The notes: generated from the letters alone by a model not told the origin. Shown: positions 8,404 to 18,359, counted from the first letter of the stretch. The stretch is DNA of 40,745 bases from an uncultured Clostridium sp. (GCA_947303785.1 CAMYZH010000012.1:1-40745); one strand, 5' to 3'. Numbers and translations: made by a program.

Positions 8404-9294
8404 ATGGGATTAATTGTTGAAAATGTTAGTAAATCATTTGTAGACAAAAAGGCAGTTGAAAATATTTCTTTTGAAATATCTAAACCAGGACTTTTTGCAC
8501 TTCTTGGAACCAATGGAGCTGGAAAAACTACAACTATTAGAATGATGCTTGGAATATTAAAAAAAGATAGTGGTACAATTACATGGAATGGTAAAGAAGT
8601 AGATAGAAAAACAGTAAATTTTGGATATCTTCCAGAGGAAAGAGGAATATATCCTAAAACTAAAATAGTAGATCAACTTGAGTATTTTGGAAAATTAAAA
8701 GGGCTTAGTAAAGATCAAGCCTTAAAGAGTATTGACTACTGGCTTGAAAGATTAAAAATGACTGAATATAAAAATATAACAGCTGAAAAACTATCAAAAG
8801 GAAATCAACAGAAGATTCAGTTTATTACAGCAATTATGCATGATCCAGAATTAATAATTTTAGATGAGCCATTTAGTGGGTTAGATCCTGTAAATACAGA
8901 TATCTTAAAAGAAATAATTAATGATTTGGTTAAAATGGGTAAATATATAGTAATGTCAAGTCATCAAATGAATTCAATTGAAGAATTATGCCATGATATA
9001 GTTATTTTGAATAAAGGGAAAACTGTTTTAAAAGGAAATTTAGATGAAATAAAAGAAGAGTATAAAATTAATAAAATAGAAATTCAAACTAAAGAAGATA
9101 TTTCTAAATACATTGAAGAAAATAGATTAGAACTTATAAGTAAAGATAATAAAAAACATATAATTAAAATAAATAGTGAAGAACAAGCAGAAAAAATGTT
9201 AAAAGATATTCTAGATGATGGATTAAAAATTGAAAAATTTGAAATGATTAAACCATCCTTACATGAAATATTTATAGAAAAGGTTGGTGAGTAA
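8404..9294 (+). CDS. ABC transporter ATP-binding protein (NatA-like exporter ATPase)
   Basis: 296 residues. Walker A GTNGAGKT (35-42), Q-loop region GYLPEERG, signature LSKGNQQ (about 135), Walker B LIILDEPFSGLDP (about 155-167) and switch His in SSHQ. The C-terminal extension (about 215-296) is the accessory domain typical of NatA/YhaQ-type ABC-2 exporter ATPases (DUF4162-like). It would power the permease encoded next; the two genes are separated by one base. The substrate is unknown: this family includes sodium, drug and peptide exporters. GGAG lies 4 bases after the upstream gene. Confidence 0.93.
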   Translation: MGLIVENVSKSFVDKKAVENISFEISKPGLFALLGTNGAGKTTTIRMMLGILKKDSGTITWNGKEVDRKTVNFGYLPEERGIYPKTKIVDQLEYFGKLKGLSKDQALKSIDYWLERLKMTEYKNITAEKLSKGNQQKIQFITAIMHDPELIILDEPFSGLDPVNTDILKEIINDLVKMGKYIVMSSHQMNSIEELCHDIVILNKGKTVLKGNLDEIKEEYKINKIEIQTKEDISKYIEENRLELISKDNKKHIIKINSEEQAEKMLKDILDDGLKIEKFEMIKPSLHEIFIEKVGE

Positions 9295-9295
9295 A

Positions 9296-10528
9296 ATGAA
9301 AGATTTAGTTACAGTTGCCAAATTTACGATAAAGGAAGCGATATCAAGAAAGTCTTTTATCATTTCGATGTTAATAATCTTTATAATTATAGTCGTTGGA
9401 TTTAATGTACCAAACATTTTAAATGCTATTTTTGGAGATGAACAAGAAAAGGAAAATGTTTTAATTATTGATCCAGACAATATATTTGCAGATAATATGA
9501 TTGCTATAGATGATGAAGAGCAATATTACAATTATACAATAGTTAAAGCCCCAATGCCTCAAGATGAAATAAAAGAAAAATTAAAGAACAAGGATTATGA
9601 TTCATGTCTTTTATTTAAAAAAGAAGATGAAACAATAAAAATTGATTATATAGTAGAAAGTATGATGGCAGGCCAAACAGTTCCAGAAGATTTAATAAAT
9701 AATTTTTCTGCCCAATATACAGCAGTTCAAATTCAAAAAGCTGGAATTACAGAACAGCAGCTAAGGCAAATGTTTACAACATTTGATATTAATGTTATTC
9801 AAACAGATGAAAGTGCAGCAAAGGGGAATATAATGACAACAATGATAATGAGCTTGTTATTGTTTTATGCGATTTATTTTTGTGCATACCAAGTATCTAC
9901 TTCAATAACCACAGAAAAAACATCAAAAATTATAGAAACACTTGTAACATCTACATCACCTAAAACAATAGTTTTAGGAAAAACAGTTGGAATTGGCATA
10001 GTGGGAATTTTTCAAGTCGTTATTATTACTATAGTTGCAGCTATTTCAGCTAAACTTTTTTTACCAACAGATATATTAAATTCATTATTTAATGTTTCTG
10101 CGATGACACCATTATTTTGGATTTCATCATTATTATATTTTCTATTAGGATATATTTTATTTGCATTATTGTATGCTCTTACAGGTTCAATGGTAAGTAA
10201 ACCAGAAGATATACAATCTGCAAATACACCAGTTGCAATATTTGCAGTTATTGGGTTTTATTTAGCATATTTTTCTATGATGAATCCAGCAAGTTCAATA
10301 AATAAATTTGCGGCTATTTTTCCAGTTTCATCACCATTTAGCATGCCGCTTAGAATTTTAGTAGGTAGTGCACAAATTAGTGAAATAATTAGTTCCGTTG
10401 CGCTTTTAACACTATCTATAGTTATTGTAGCTAAAATATCTATAAGAATATATACAAATGCAATACTAAATTATGGAACAAAAATGAGTTTAAAAGATGT
10501 TCTTAAAGTATATAAAACAAAAAATTAA
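9296..10528 (+). CDS. ABC-2 type permease (NatB-like)
   Basis: 410 residues. One N-terminal membrane helix (about 21-38), then a large extracytoplasmic region (about 40-180), then about five helices (180-390) with the conserved GNIMTTMIMSLLLFYAIYFCAYQVSTSITTEKTSKIIETLVTS segment, in which the EKTSKIIE motif couples to the ATPase. It ends in a short basic tail. ATG at 9296 starts one base after the ATPase stop; an in-frame TTG at 9284 inside the upstream gene is possible but less likely. It forms the membrane part of the exporter with the preceding ATPase. Confidence 0.9.
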   Translation: MKDLVTVAKFTIKEAISRKSFIISMLIIFIIIVVGFNVPNILNAIFGDEQEKENVLIIDPDNIFADNMIAIDDEEQYYNYTIVKAPMPQDEIKEKLKNKDYDSCLLFKKEDETIKIDYIVESMMAGQTVPEDLINNFSAQYTAVQIQKAGITEQQLRQMFTTFDINVIQTDESAAKGNIMTTMIMSLLLFYAIYFCAYQVSTSITTEKTSKIIETLVTSTSPKTIVLGKTVGIGIVGIFQVVIITIVAAISAKLFLPTDILNSLFNVSAMTPLFWISSLLYFLLGYILFALLYALTGSMVSKPEDIQSANTPVAIFAVIGFYLAYFSMMNPASSINKFAAIFPVSSPFSMPLRILVGSAQISEIISSVALLTLSIVIVAKISIRIYTNAILNYGTKMSLKDVLKVYKTKN

Positions 10529-10544
10529 AAAATGTACAAAGTGG

Positions 10545-10582
10545 AAGCCTAAGCACTATATAAGTAGTTGCTTAGGCTTTTT
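10545..10582 (+). terminator. intrinsic terminator
   Basis: The 11-bp stem AAGCCTAAGCA/TGCTTAGGCTT (10545-10555 with 10569-10579) with a 13-nt loop is followed by T residues. It closes the exporter operon and separates it from the convergent ylbJ-like gene. Confidence 0.8.
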
Positions 10583-10610
10583 GCATTTATTCAAAGCATT
10601 AAAAATCTAA

Positions 10611-11570
10611 TTAGAAAATAATTGATGAAACCAAAAGCATTATGAGAGCAGATATAGTTCCATTTATAAATTTACCTATAATGTATGGTCTTATAGATAA
10701 ATCTGAATTAGATATAGTGCTCCATACTTGAAAAACAACAGATATACCGCCAAATCCTAGAAGAAATGAAGTACAAACAAGTTTACTTTGAATTGAGCAC
10801 AAAAGTGTAGATATTTGTTTTATTCCACTCGTTATTTCTAAAGAACCCACACATAATGACTCAAGCATCCTATTATGAAAAAATATGACTTTTAAAATAT
10901 GAGTGTGTTCAATCATTGAGATTATAAGTGAAAATAAAATTATAAATCCACATACATTGCTAAGAGTAAAAAAAGAGCTCTTAATTGAATCAGAAATAAT
11001 ATTTCCAAGTGATGAAAAATCTAAATATACAAAATCTTTTACTTCTGAAATTCTATAATTACTACTTCCAATACGACCCAATATTATACCTGTTAAAATG
11101 CAACTACTAAGATTGATAAAAAAAAGAGCTAATCCTATTTTAAAATTCATAAATATGCTACATCCGAGGCTTCCAATAATAAAAAGTGGCCCTGAGTTAT
11201 TAGTAATAACAAGAAGAATATTTCCTTCGGCTATATTTATTTTTCCATTTTTACGTAATTCAGAAACAATTTTTGCCCCAACCGGATATCCAGATATAAG
11301 TCCAATTATGAATGGGTATGCTGCAATTTCAGGAAGATTAAATAACCTCTTTACAATTCCTCCAAATTTGGACGAAATTGCCGAAATTATGAAAGTATAG
11401 GAAATTAATCTAGTAATAATTAAAAATGGAAATAAACTAGGAAATATTGCGTTTAAAAATAGGTCTAAACTATTTTGCACTGTTTCTATATTGGAATTAG
11501 AAAATAGTATTAGACCTATTGTAAATAAAACTATAAATATTGTTAATAAATAATTACTAATTTTTTTCAT
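10611..11570 (-). CDS. ylbJ: YlbJ-like sporulation integral membrane protein
   Basis: 319 residues, about eight to nine membrane helices, with duplicated nucleoside-recognition (Gate) type motifs. The first half shows NAIFPSLFPFLIITRLI then GLISGYPVGAKIVSELRKNGKI and ITNNSGPLFIIGSLG; the NSGP and GYPxGAK motifs are characteristic of YlbJ. The second half repeats similar features (LEITSGIKQI, FLLGFGGISVVFQV). In Bacillus YlbJ is needed for spore heat resistance. The ATG has no clear Shine-Dalgarno sequence. It is the last gene of a three-gene minus-strand set, 37 bases after the 96-residue gene. The symbol is by resemblance. Confidence 0.75.
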   Translation of the reverse strand: MKKISNYLLTIFIVLFTIGLILFSNSNIETVQNSLDLFLNAIFPSLFPFLIITRLISYTFIISAISSKFGGIVKRLFNLPEIAAYPFIIGLISGYPVGAKIVSELRKNGKINIAEGNILLVITNNSGPLFIIGSLGCSIFMNFKIGLALFFINLSSCILTGIILGRIGSSNYRISEVKDFVYLDFSSLGNIISDSIKSSFFTLSNVCGFIILFSLIISMIEHTHILKVIFFHNRMLESLCVGSLEITSGIKQISTLLCSIQSKLVCTSFLLGFGGISVVFQVWSTISNSDLSIRPYIIGKFINGTISALIMLLVSSIIF

Positions 11571-11607
11571 AGTAAAGTTTATTTAATAAAAAATAAAATA
11601 TGATAAA

Positions 11608-11898
11608 TTATTTTGTAAGAGTTTCATATATTTCCAGCATACAAGATAATTCATAAATTAAAGGCTCTTCACTATAAGAAAAATTATATAGCTCAATTAC
11701 GATTTCTTGTTCTTGCTTTGAAAGATATTTAAAAGAGTCTTTTTTTAATGCCTTAAGAGTTGTATATTTGTAATTTAAATCTAGTAATTTTATTTTTTTA
11801 ACTAGAATACTAGTTATTTCTTTTCTAAGCATTCCAATACACTTATCAAAATCTTTAAATTTAAAATATGTTGTAAACATTTCTTTATTCAGAGCCAT
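11608..11898 (-). CDS. small hypothetical protein
   Basis: 96 residues from MALNKEMFTTYFKF to ETLTK. I do not recognise it. It has no membrane segment and appears all helical: charged N-terminal helix, Lys/Leu-rich middle, acidic C-terminal helix with EIYETL. A GGAGG (plus-strand 11908-11912) lies 9 bases upstream of the ATG at 11898; the frame is open farther upstream but with no binding site. The ATG lies inside the end of the 667-residue gene, a 14-base overlap, so the two are probably translationally coupled and may form one complex. Confidence 0.7.
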   Translation of the reverse strand: MALNKEMFTTYFKFKDFDKCIGMLRKEITSILVKKIKLLDLNYKYTTLKALKKDSFKYLSKQEQEIVIELYNFSYSEEPLIYELSCMLEIYETLTK

Positions 11899-13888
11899 GA
11901 TTTTTTGCCTCCTCAGTTTTTTCATTAGAAACCCTTTGTAATAAAGCTTCTTCATCCATGGTGTAGATGATACCAGTTTCTAAATCAACATATCTTCTTT
12001 TAAAAATAGTCTCTTTTTTACCTCTATGATTTACTACTGTAGTTCCTAAATGCTCAGGGGGATGCTTAGAATCTAAGAAGCCTAAATGTGCAATAAGCTT
12101 GGGATTTTTATATTGTTTTAAATTTTTTCTAGCTTTTTTTATTATATCTAAATACTTTGAATTCAAAGGTAAAACTATAGGTGCACGACATGCTTCTCCT
12201 GTCAATGGATTTTTAAAATCATTAGCTCCTTCATAAATAGGCATTATTGAGGTTCCTGTAAGTGATTTTAAGAAATAGATTAATTCATCAATGTTGATAG
12301 CATGTACTCTAACAGGAAATGAAAGCTTAGCATCAAATCCAACCAATACACTAGGTTTTAGGTTTGCAAAGGTTCCATCTGAAGAAATATCCTCTAAAAT
12401 GATTCCTGCATTTGGAAAATCCAAAGATTTTGAATTGTTAATACTAGAAAGTAATGCATTTATGGTTTCGTTTTTCATACCATATGAAGAGAAAATAGGA
12501 TTATATAAATTAAGATACCAACGAGCATCTTCTAATAAATCATTCACTGAAGCAGGACACAATCTTGAAAAATGTTCATGATATTCATTTCCAAATGTAT
12601 CTTTTAAATTATCATAAAAAGAATCACAAGAAACGGAAATCATTTTTTCATCGCGTTTAGTATGATCAAACATTTCTTGCATTTGTTCAAGAAATGTTGT
12701 TGAAGGTCTATAGAAAGTATTCATTTTTATAAGCATTTTTTTTATATCATTTTTAGAAATAGAATATTTTTCACCAGATAAAATTCTATTTATTAGATTA
12801 AAATCGTGTACTGCAAACATAGCTTCAGAATATAAGTCTAGCTCTTTAATATATCTATTTGACCAGAAGGCATTAAGTGCCAATAAACTTTCAAGAGATA
12901 TTACTTTTGGGTTTGATAAGGCACCTTCAGACAGCATCTGTTTAAATTTATTTTTATCAATCAAATCATGTGCTTTTTTCAGTGAAAAAAAAGTATTAGA
13001 ATTATTAAAGTAATCGAGAACTTTGGTATTAAGTGCCCCGTCTTTACAAACAGGAGAAGCATATTCTGGAAATCCCATTTCACACATTTGTACTACAAAG
13101 AACGCTAAGTATTCATCTATATGGCCCATTCTATCTAGCTGTTCAACAATATCTGAAGTTGATTTGGCGAGGTCTTTTCTCAATTCTTTTTCAGTATCTT
13201 TATCATCACCTGCTAAACAAGAGAAAGAACCATTTAAAAAAAGTTGAGCATATTTAAGAAATCTTTGTCTAGCTATCGCATTATTATACCAAGTAGAAAA
13301 TTCCTTAACTTTTTTTTGTTTATCAATTGAAGGATTATCAAAAATATCTGAAAATTCAGATAGGTTAAAATTCTTCTCAAAAAAATATGAACTTAAATCT
13401 TTTATATTTTCTTGCAATAGCTCATCAAAATTTATATAGTTTTCAGATGAACCATCAAGATATCCTTCAAAAACATTTAAAAAAATACTTTTTTTTAATC
13501 TATAAACATACAATAAAAGATATTCTTCAAATGTTGAACAATCTTGATAATTCGTATTTTCAAAATCTTTATTTGAATCTTTTAACTTTTCAGATATTTC
13601 TTGATATTTATTTTTATTATTTTTAAGAAATTGGCAAGCAATGTATTCCATATATTGTGCAAAAACAAAAGCATTATGATAAACCGTATTAGAATAATTT
13701 TCTATTTCTTCAAATAACTTATCTTCCATTTGCTCTGCAGTAATTTCAGGATTGGCATCTACTAATTCCTGGATATGAGCAGTGATTGTTGGCAAGTATT
13801 GTTTAACATAAGAAGCTTCTTTTGGTCTTGCTGCAACTCTATTTTCTGCACGGTGTAAATTTGATGTAAAACTTTTATAAGCATGCAT
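11885..13888 (-). CDS. large hypothetical cytoplasmic protein
   Basis: 667 residues, not recognised. No signal peptide or transmembrane segment; mostly predicted helix, with many Phe, Tyr, Asn and Lys. The N-terminus (MHAYKSFTSNLHRAENRVAA) is basic. The C-terminal about 120 residues are less helical and contain ANDFKNPLTGEACRAPIVLP, GFLDSKHPPEHLGTTVVNHRGKK and FKRRYVDLETGIIYTMDEEALL, which read like a compact beta-rich domain; the HPPEH..H cluster could bind metal, though this is speculation. GAAAGG serves the ATG, and a good promoter lies upstream. It heads a minus-strand operon with the 96-residue protein and the YlbJ-like protein, divergent from mfd. Confidence 0.75.
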   Translation of the reverse strand: MHAYKSFTSNLHRAENRVAARPKEASYVKQYLPTITAHIQELVDANPEITAEQMEDKLFEEIENYSNTVYHNAFVFAQYMEYIACQFLKNNKNKYQEISEKLKDSNKDFENTNYQDCSTFEEYLLLYVYRLKKSIFLNVFEGYLDGSSENYINFDELLQENIKDLSSYFFEKNFNLSEFSDIFDNPSIDKQKKVKEFSTWYNNAIARQRFLKYAQLFLNGSFSCLAGDDKDTEKELRKDLAKSTSDIVEQLDRMGHIDEYLAFFVVQMCEMGFPEYASPVCKDGALNTKVLDYFNNSNTFFSLKKAHDLIDKNKFKQMLSEGALSNPKVISLESLLALNAFWSNRYIKELDLYSEAMFAVHDFNLINRILSGEKYSISKNDIKKMLIKMNTFYRPSTTFLEQMQEMFDHTKRDEKMISVSCDSFYDNLKDTFGNEYHEHFSRLCPASVNDLLEDARWYLNLYNPIFSSYGMKNETINALLSSINNSKSLDFPNAGIILEDISSDGTFANLKPSVLVGFDAKLSFPVRVHAINIDELIYFLKSLTGTSIMPIYEGANDFKNPLTGEACRAPIVLPLNSKYLDIIKKARKNLKQYKNPKLIAHLGFLDSKHPPEHLGTTVVNHRGKKETIFKRRYVDLETGIIYTMDEEALLQRVSNEKTEEAKNHGSE

Positions 13889-13922
13889 ATAAAAAACCTT
13901 TCTATAAATAATTTATTTTATA

Positions 13923-13951
13923 ATTATAGCATAATAATAGAAATAATACAA
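13923..13951 (-). promoter_or_regulatory. promoter of the 667-residue gene operon
   Basis: On the minus strand, TTGTAT (plus 13946-13951), a 17-nt spacer and TATAAT (plus 13923-13928), preceded by TGC as an extended -10. It faces away from the mfd promoter. Confidence 0.6.
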
Positions 13952-13986
13952 TATAAACAAGTAGAACTGTAAAATCAGGGAAAATC

Positions 13987-14015
13987 TTGTATAATGCTAG
14001 GTTATGTGCTATAAT
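13987..14015 (+). promoter_or_regulatory. promoter of mfd
   Basis: TTGTAT (13987-13992), a 17-nt spacer and TGCTATAAT (14007-14015). The -35, spacer length and extended -10 are identical to the divergent promoter 36 bases away. Confidence 0.65.
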
Positions 14016-14078
14016 ACTTACTTGAATATATTATTTAAACTTTAAATTATATATTTATATAGTATAAAGGAGAAGATT

Positions 14079-17000
14079 ATGAATTCATTGGTAAAAATAA
14101 TTCCTAATGTAAAAAAATATAAAGCATATATAGAAGATGTAAAAGCAAAAATATCACCAATGATGATATCAGGGTTAACAGATAGTGGAAAAGCACATTT
14201 TACATATTCGACACAATTTTATTTAGAAAAACCAATTTGCATAGTTACATATAATGAAATTCAAGCAAAAAAAATAGTAAAAGACTTAGAGTATTTTGAA
14301 GAAAATGTTGAATTCTTTCCTAAAAAAGAAATATTAGCATATGATTACTTAACAGAAAGTAAAGATAATCTTTTTGATAGAATTGAAGTCCTAAACAATA
14401 TTGCAAGCAAAAAAAGTAAGATAATAGTAACAACTATTGAAGCGGTAATGCAGCCAATGATTGAAAAAGATGAATTATATAAACAAATACTTACATTAAC
14501 AGTTGGTCAAGAATATAGACTTGAAAATTTAAAAGAAACCCTAGTTAGTTTAGGTTATGAAAGATATGACACAATTGAAGGAAAAGGGCAATTTAGTATT
14601 AGAGGCGGAATCGTAGATATTGCTGTAAATTCTAAAAATGGAATTCGTATAGAATTCTGGGGAGATGAAATCGATTCAATTAGAAAGTTTAACATTTTAA
14701 CTCAAAGATCTACAGATATGGTTGATGAAGTTTGTATTATGCCAGCTTTTGAATACTTATTAGAAAACAGTATAGAAGATGTTTGCACAAAAATAAAGGA
14801 GAGTACATTCGCTGGAAGGCTTGAAGATATTGCACGTGACGACATTGAACAAATAAAAAGTGGAAATTATTTAAGTAAAATAGATAAATATTTTAATAGT
14901 TTTTATAATAAAAAACATTCATTTTTAGATTATCTAAAAGATGATTTTATAGTATTTTTAGATGAGTCTTCAAAAATCAAGGCTAGATCAGAAAACATTA
15001 TAAAAGATAATGAAACAATCATAAATGGATTAATAGATAAAAAGAAAATTCCAGTTCAAATTATTCAAGAATATTTTGATTATATAGATATAATAGAAAA
15101 AACAAAGCAGATTCAAACAATTTATCTAGAAAATAAGGAAATTGGATTTACTGATATCCAAAGTATGCATGCAAAAAGAAACGGATATAGCTTTAGCTAT
15201 AGGGAGGTTAACTTTTTTCGTAGTTCAATGGATTTATTGTTTGAGGAATTACAAAAAGCAAATGAAAAATTTAAACAAACAGTAGTCCTATGTGGTAATT
15301 TTGAAAATGCTAGAAACCTTTCAAAATTACTTGAAGAGAAAAAAATTAATTATACATTAGATGAAAAATTAGAAAGAAAAATAGTTCCAGGGGTGGTAAG
15401 CCTTACATCTGGAACTATTTCTACTGGATTTGAAAGTTTTGATTTAAATTTACTAGTAATTTCAGCAAGTGAATTATTTTCATTAAGAGAAAAAAAGAAA
15501 ACTAGATTGTCTCAAAGTTTTAAAGAAGGAGAAACAGTTATTTTTTCTGATTTGAAAGTCGGAGATTATGTGGTTCATAAAACTCATGGAATAGGTCAAT
15601 ATATAGGTGTAAATACTATTAAGGCAGATGGAGTTACTAAAGATTATATAAAGGTAAAATATAAAGATAATGATATACTTTATGTTCCAACAAGTTCTTT
15701 AGATAATATAAGAAAATATATTGGCTCAGGAAGCGGAGAGCCAAAGATAAATAGACTTGGAAGTAAAGATTGGGAAAATACTAAAACTAGAGTTAAAAAC
15801 AATTTAAGAGAAGTAGCAAGAGATCTTATTGAATTATATGCTAAAAGAGAGCATACAAAAGGATATTCATTTTCAACAGATACTGTTTGGCAAAAAGAAT
15901 TTGAAGAGAGCTTTCCATATGTTGAAACAGATGATCAATTAAGATGTATTGAAGAAGTAAAAAAAGACATGGAATCTGCAAAACCAATGGATAGATTACT
16001 TTGCGGAGATGTAGGATATGGAAAAACTGAAGTTGCGATAAGAGCTGCATTTAAAGCTTGTATGGACCAAAAACAGGTTGCATATCTGGTTCCAACCACT
16101 ATTTTAGCAGGTCAACAATATGAAAGTTTTAAAGAAAGAATGGAAAAATTTCCAATAAGGGTTGAATTGTTAAATAGGTTTAAAACCAAAAAACAGCAAG
16201 AAACCATTATTAAAAAATTAGAGAAAGGGGAAATAGATGTAATAATTGGAACTCATAGAATTCTAAGTAAAGATGTAAATTTTAAAAATTTAGGACTTTT
16301 AATAATTGATGAAGAACATAGATTTGGGGTAAAAGATAAAGAAAAAATTAAACAATTAAAAACCAATGTTGATGTTCTAACAATGACTGCAACGCCAATT
16401 CCGAGAACCCTTCATATGTCAATACTTGGGATAAGAGATATGTCTGTTATCTATGAGCCACCACAAAACAGAAAACCTGTTCAAACCTATGTGTTAGAAT
16501 ATGATGATGAAATTGTAAGAGAGGCAATAATAAAAGAAATAGAGCATGATGGTCAAGTTTTTTACATGTACAACAAAGTTGAAGGAATTGAAAGAAAAGT
16601 GAATCAAATTCAAGCATTAGTACCTGAAGCAAAGATTGGAATTGCACATGGAAAAATGTCAGGAAGAGAACTTGAGGAAATAATGCAAGACTTTATTGAT
16701 AAAAAGATTAATGTTTTAGTCTGTACTACGATTTTAGAATCTGGAATTGATATTCCAAATGCAAATTCTATTATTGTAGAAAATGCTGATAGACTTGGAT
16801 TAGCGCAACTTTATCAAATTAGAGGTAGAGTAGGAAGAAGTGATAAACAAGCATATGCATATATAATGTATAAAAAGGATAAATTATTATCAGAAGTTGC
16901 AGACCAACGTTTAAAAGCAATTAAAGAATTTACTGAATTTGGATCTGGATTTAAAATTGCTATGAGAGATTTAGAAATCAGAGGAGCTGGAAGTGTTTTG

Positions 17001-17534
17001 GGAGAAATGCAACATGGACATATGGAACAAGTAGGTTATGATATGTATTGTAAGCTTCTAGATGAAGTCGTAAAAGAGATGAAGGGAATTCAAATAGAAG
17101 AAGAAATTGATGTGCAAATAGAAATAAATGTTTCAAGTTATATTCCAGATGATTTTATCGAAGATTCAAATCAAAAAATTGAGGTATATCAGTCAATTGC
17201 GCTTTGTCAAAATGAAGAAGAAATAAAAGATATTATTGATTCTATTATAGATAGATATGGAAATATGCCAAAGGAAATAAATAATTTAATAGAAATTGCT
17301 AGAATAAGAAATATGTCAAGAGAAAAGAGTATCATTAAGATTTCTCAAAAACTAGATAAAGTAATATTCTATTTTGATGAAAAATCGTTTGATTTTGAAA
17401 TAGTTGATAAACTTATTAAAAAATATGGAATGAGAATAAAATTTTCTCCTGGAAAAAATCCATATATAACATATAAAACAAAAAATATTAATGATATACT
17501 AGAAGAAATAAAAGCATTTTTAAATGATATATAG
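14079..17534 (+). CDS. mfd: transcription-repair coupling factor Mfd
   Basis: 1151 residues, full length. The N-terminal UvrB-homology module is at about 1-350. The RNA polymerase-interacting domain begins near 490 with VGDYVVHKTHGIGQYIGV and YVPTSSLDNIRKYIG. The translocase motor has Walker A GDVGYGKTEVA (about 642-652), DEEHRFG (about 743) and TATPIPRTLHMSI. Helicase motifs ILESGIDIPNANSI and QIRGRVGRSDKQAYAY follow, then the C-terminal D7 domain. Mfd removes stalled RNA polymerase at lesions and recruits UvrA. ATG after AAAGGAG. It is followed closely by an RNA methyltransferase gene. Confidence 0.97.
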   Translation: MNSLVKIIPNVKKYKAYIEDVKAKISPMMISGLTDSGKAHFTYSTQFYLEKPICIVTYNEIQAKKIVKDLEYFEENVEFFPKKEILAYDYLTESKDNLFDRIEVLNNIASKKSKIIVTTIEAVMQPMIEKDELYKQILTLTVGQEYRLENLKETLVSLGYERYDTIEGKGQFSIRGGIVDIAVNSKNGIRIEFWGDEIDSIRKFNILTQRSTDMVDEVCIMPAFEYLLENSIEDVCTKIKESTFAGRLEDIARDDIEQIKSGNYLSKIDKYFNSFYNKKHSFLDYLKDDFIVFLDESSKIKARSENIIKDNETIINGLIDKKKIPVQIIQEYFDYIDIIEKTKQIQTIYLENKEIGFTDIQSMHAKRNGYSFSYREVNFFRSSMDLLFEELQKANEKFKQTVVLCGNFENARNLSKLLEEKKINYTLDEKLERKIVPGVVSLTSGTISTGFESFDLNLLVISASELFSLREKKKTRLSQSFKEGETVIFSDLKVGDYVVHKTHGIGQYIGVNTIKADGVTKDYIKVKYKDNDILYVPTSSLDNIRKYIGSGSGEPKINRLGSKDWENTKTRVKNNLREVARDLIELYAKREHTKGYSFSTDTVWQKEFEESFPYVETDDQLRCIEEVKKDMESAKPMDRLLCGDVGYGKTEVAIRAAFKACMDQKQVAYLVPTTILAGQQYESFKERMEKFPIRVELLNRFKTKKQQETIIKKLEKGEIDVIIGTHRILSKDVNFKNLGLLIIDEEHRFGVKDKEKIKQLKTNVDVLTMTATPIPRTLHMSILGIRDMSVIYEPPQNRKPVQTYVLEYDDEIVREAIIKEIEHDGQVFYMYNKVEGIERKVNQIQALVPEAKIGIAHGKMSGRELEEIMQDFIDKKINVLVCTTILESGIDIPNANSIIVENADRLGLAQLYQIRGRVGRSDKQAYAYIMYKKDKLLSEVADQRLKAIKEFTEFGSGFKIAMRDLEIRGAGSVLGEMQHGHMEQVGYDMYCKLLDEVVKEMKGIQIEEEIDVQIEINVSSYIPDDFIEDSNQKIEVYQSIALCQNEEEIKDIIDSIIDRYGNMPKEINNLIEIARIRNMSREKSIIKISQKLDKVIFYFDEKSFDFEIVDKLIKKYGMRIKFSPGKNPYITYKTKNINDILEEIKAFLNDI

Positions 17535-17571
17535 AGCATAATAATAATAAAAGAATTTTGGAGATGAAAAA

Positions 17572-18357
17572 ATGGTTATTACAAGTAAAGATAATGAGAC
17601 AATTAAGAAAATTAAAAAGCTAAAAGATAAAAAATATCGAGATGAAGAAAATTGCTATATAATTGAAGGAATAAAACTTATAAAAGAAGCAATTTCCGAA
17701 AAAGCCAAAATCAAGCTTATAATTATTTGTGATGATTGTAGTCAAAATGATGATTTTGAAGCAGAATTGAAATATGAAATTGCAAAATATGAGTGTATTT
17801 ATGTAAGTGAAAAAGTTTTTTCTACCCTTACATCAGTAGTTAATCCTCAAGGTATAATGGCAATTATAGAAAAAGAAGCAGAACAAAAAAATATAAACTT
17901 TAATGAAGATTTGTTTTTGATACTTGACAATATACAAGATCCAGGAAATATGGGAACAATTCTTAGAACTGCAGATAGTTTAGATTTTAAACAAATAATT
18001 ATTTCAAAAGATTGTACAGATATATATAATCCTAAAGTTGTAAGATCAACGATGGGGGCAATATTAAGAATTAATATTATAGAAAGTGATGACTTAGAAA
18101 AAACTTTGAAAGAATTAAAACGACATAAAATAAAAATTGTTACAACATATCTTCACACAGATAAAACAATATATGATATTTCGTATAAAAGGACGGCTAT
18201 AATTATTGGAAATGAAGCCAATGGAGTACGAAAAGAAGTTTTGGATATGGCAGACGAAAAAATAAAAATTCCTATGCCAGGTAAGACAGAAAGTTTAAAT
18301 GCATCAGTTGCAACAGCAGTAGTTTTATATGAAGCACTGAGAGAAAATTTAAAATAA
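17572..18357 (+). CDS. TrmH-family (SpoU) RNA 2'-O-ribose methyltransferase
   Basis: 261 residues. The N-terminal substrate-binding domain (about 1-100) begins VITSKDNETIKKIKKLKDKKYR, typical of RlmB/YsgA-like enzymes. The SPOUT catalytic domain has motif 1 LILDNIQDPGNMGTILRTAD (about 122-141), motif 2 IIIGNEANGVRKEVLDMAD and motif 3 IPMPGKTESLNASVATAVVLYEAL. It uses SAM to methylate a ribose in rRNA or tRNA; the target is unknown. GGAG sits upstream of the ATG, 37 bases after mfd, so it is likely cotranscribed with mfd. Confidence 0.92.
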   Translation: MVITSKDNETIKKIKKLKDKKYRDEENCYIIEGIKLIKEAISEKAKIKLIIICDDCSQNDDFEAELKYEIAKYECIYVSEKVFSTLTSVVNPQGIMAIIEKEAEQKNINFNEDLFLILDNIQDPGNMGTILRTADSLDFKQIIISKDCTDIYNPKVVRSTMGAILRINIIESDDLEKTLKELKRHKIKIVTTYLHTDKTIYDISYKRTAIIIGNEANGVRKEVLDMADEKIKIPMPGKTESLNASVATAVVLYEALRENLK

Positions 18358-18359
18358 AA

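Noticed and set aside
14079-17534. Other CGG triplets, for example in mfd, dnaE and the ribosomal genes
   Set aside because: They occur only across codon boundaries, for example AAC GGA or GCG GTA, and are never read in frame, so they do not argue against the CGG frameshift idea.
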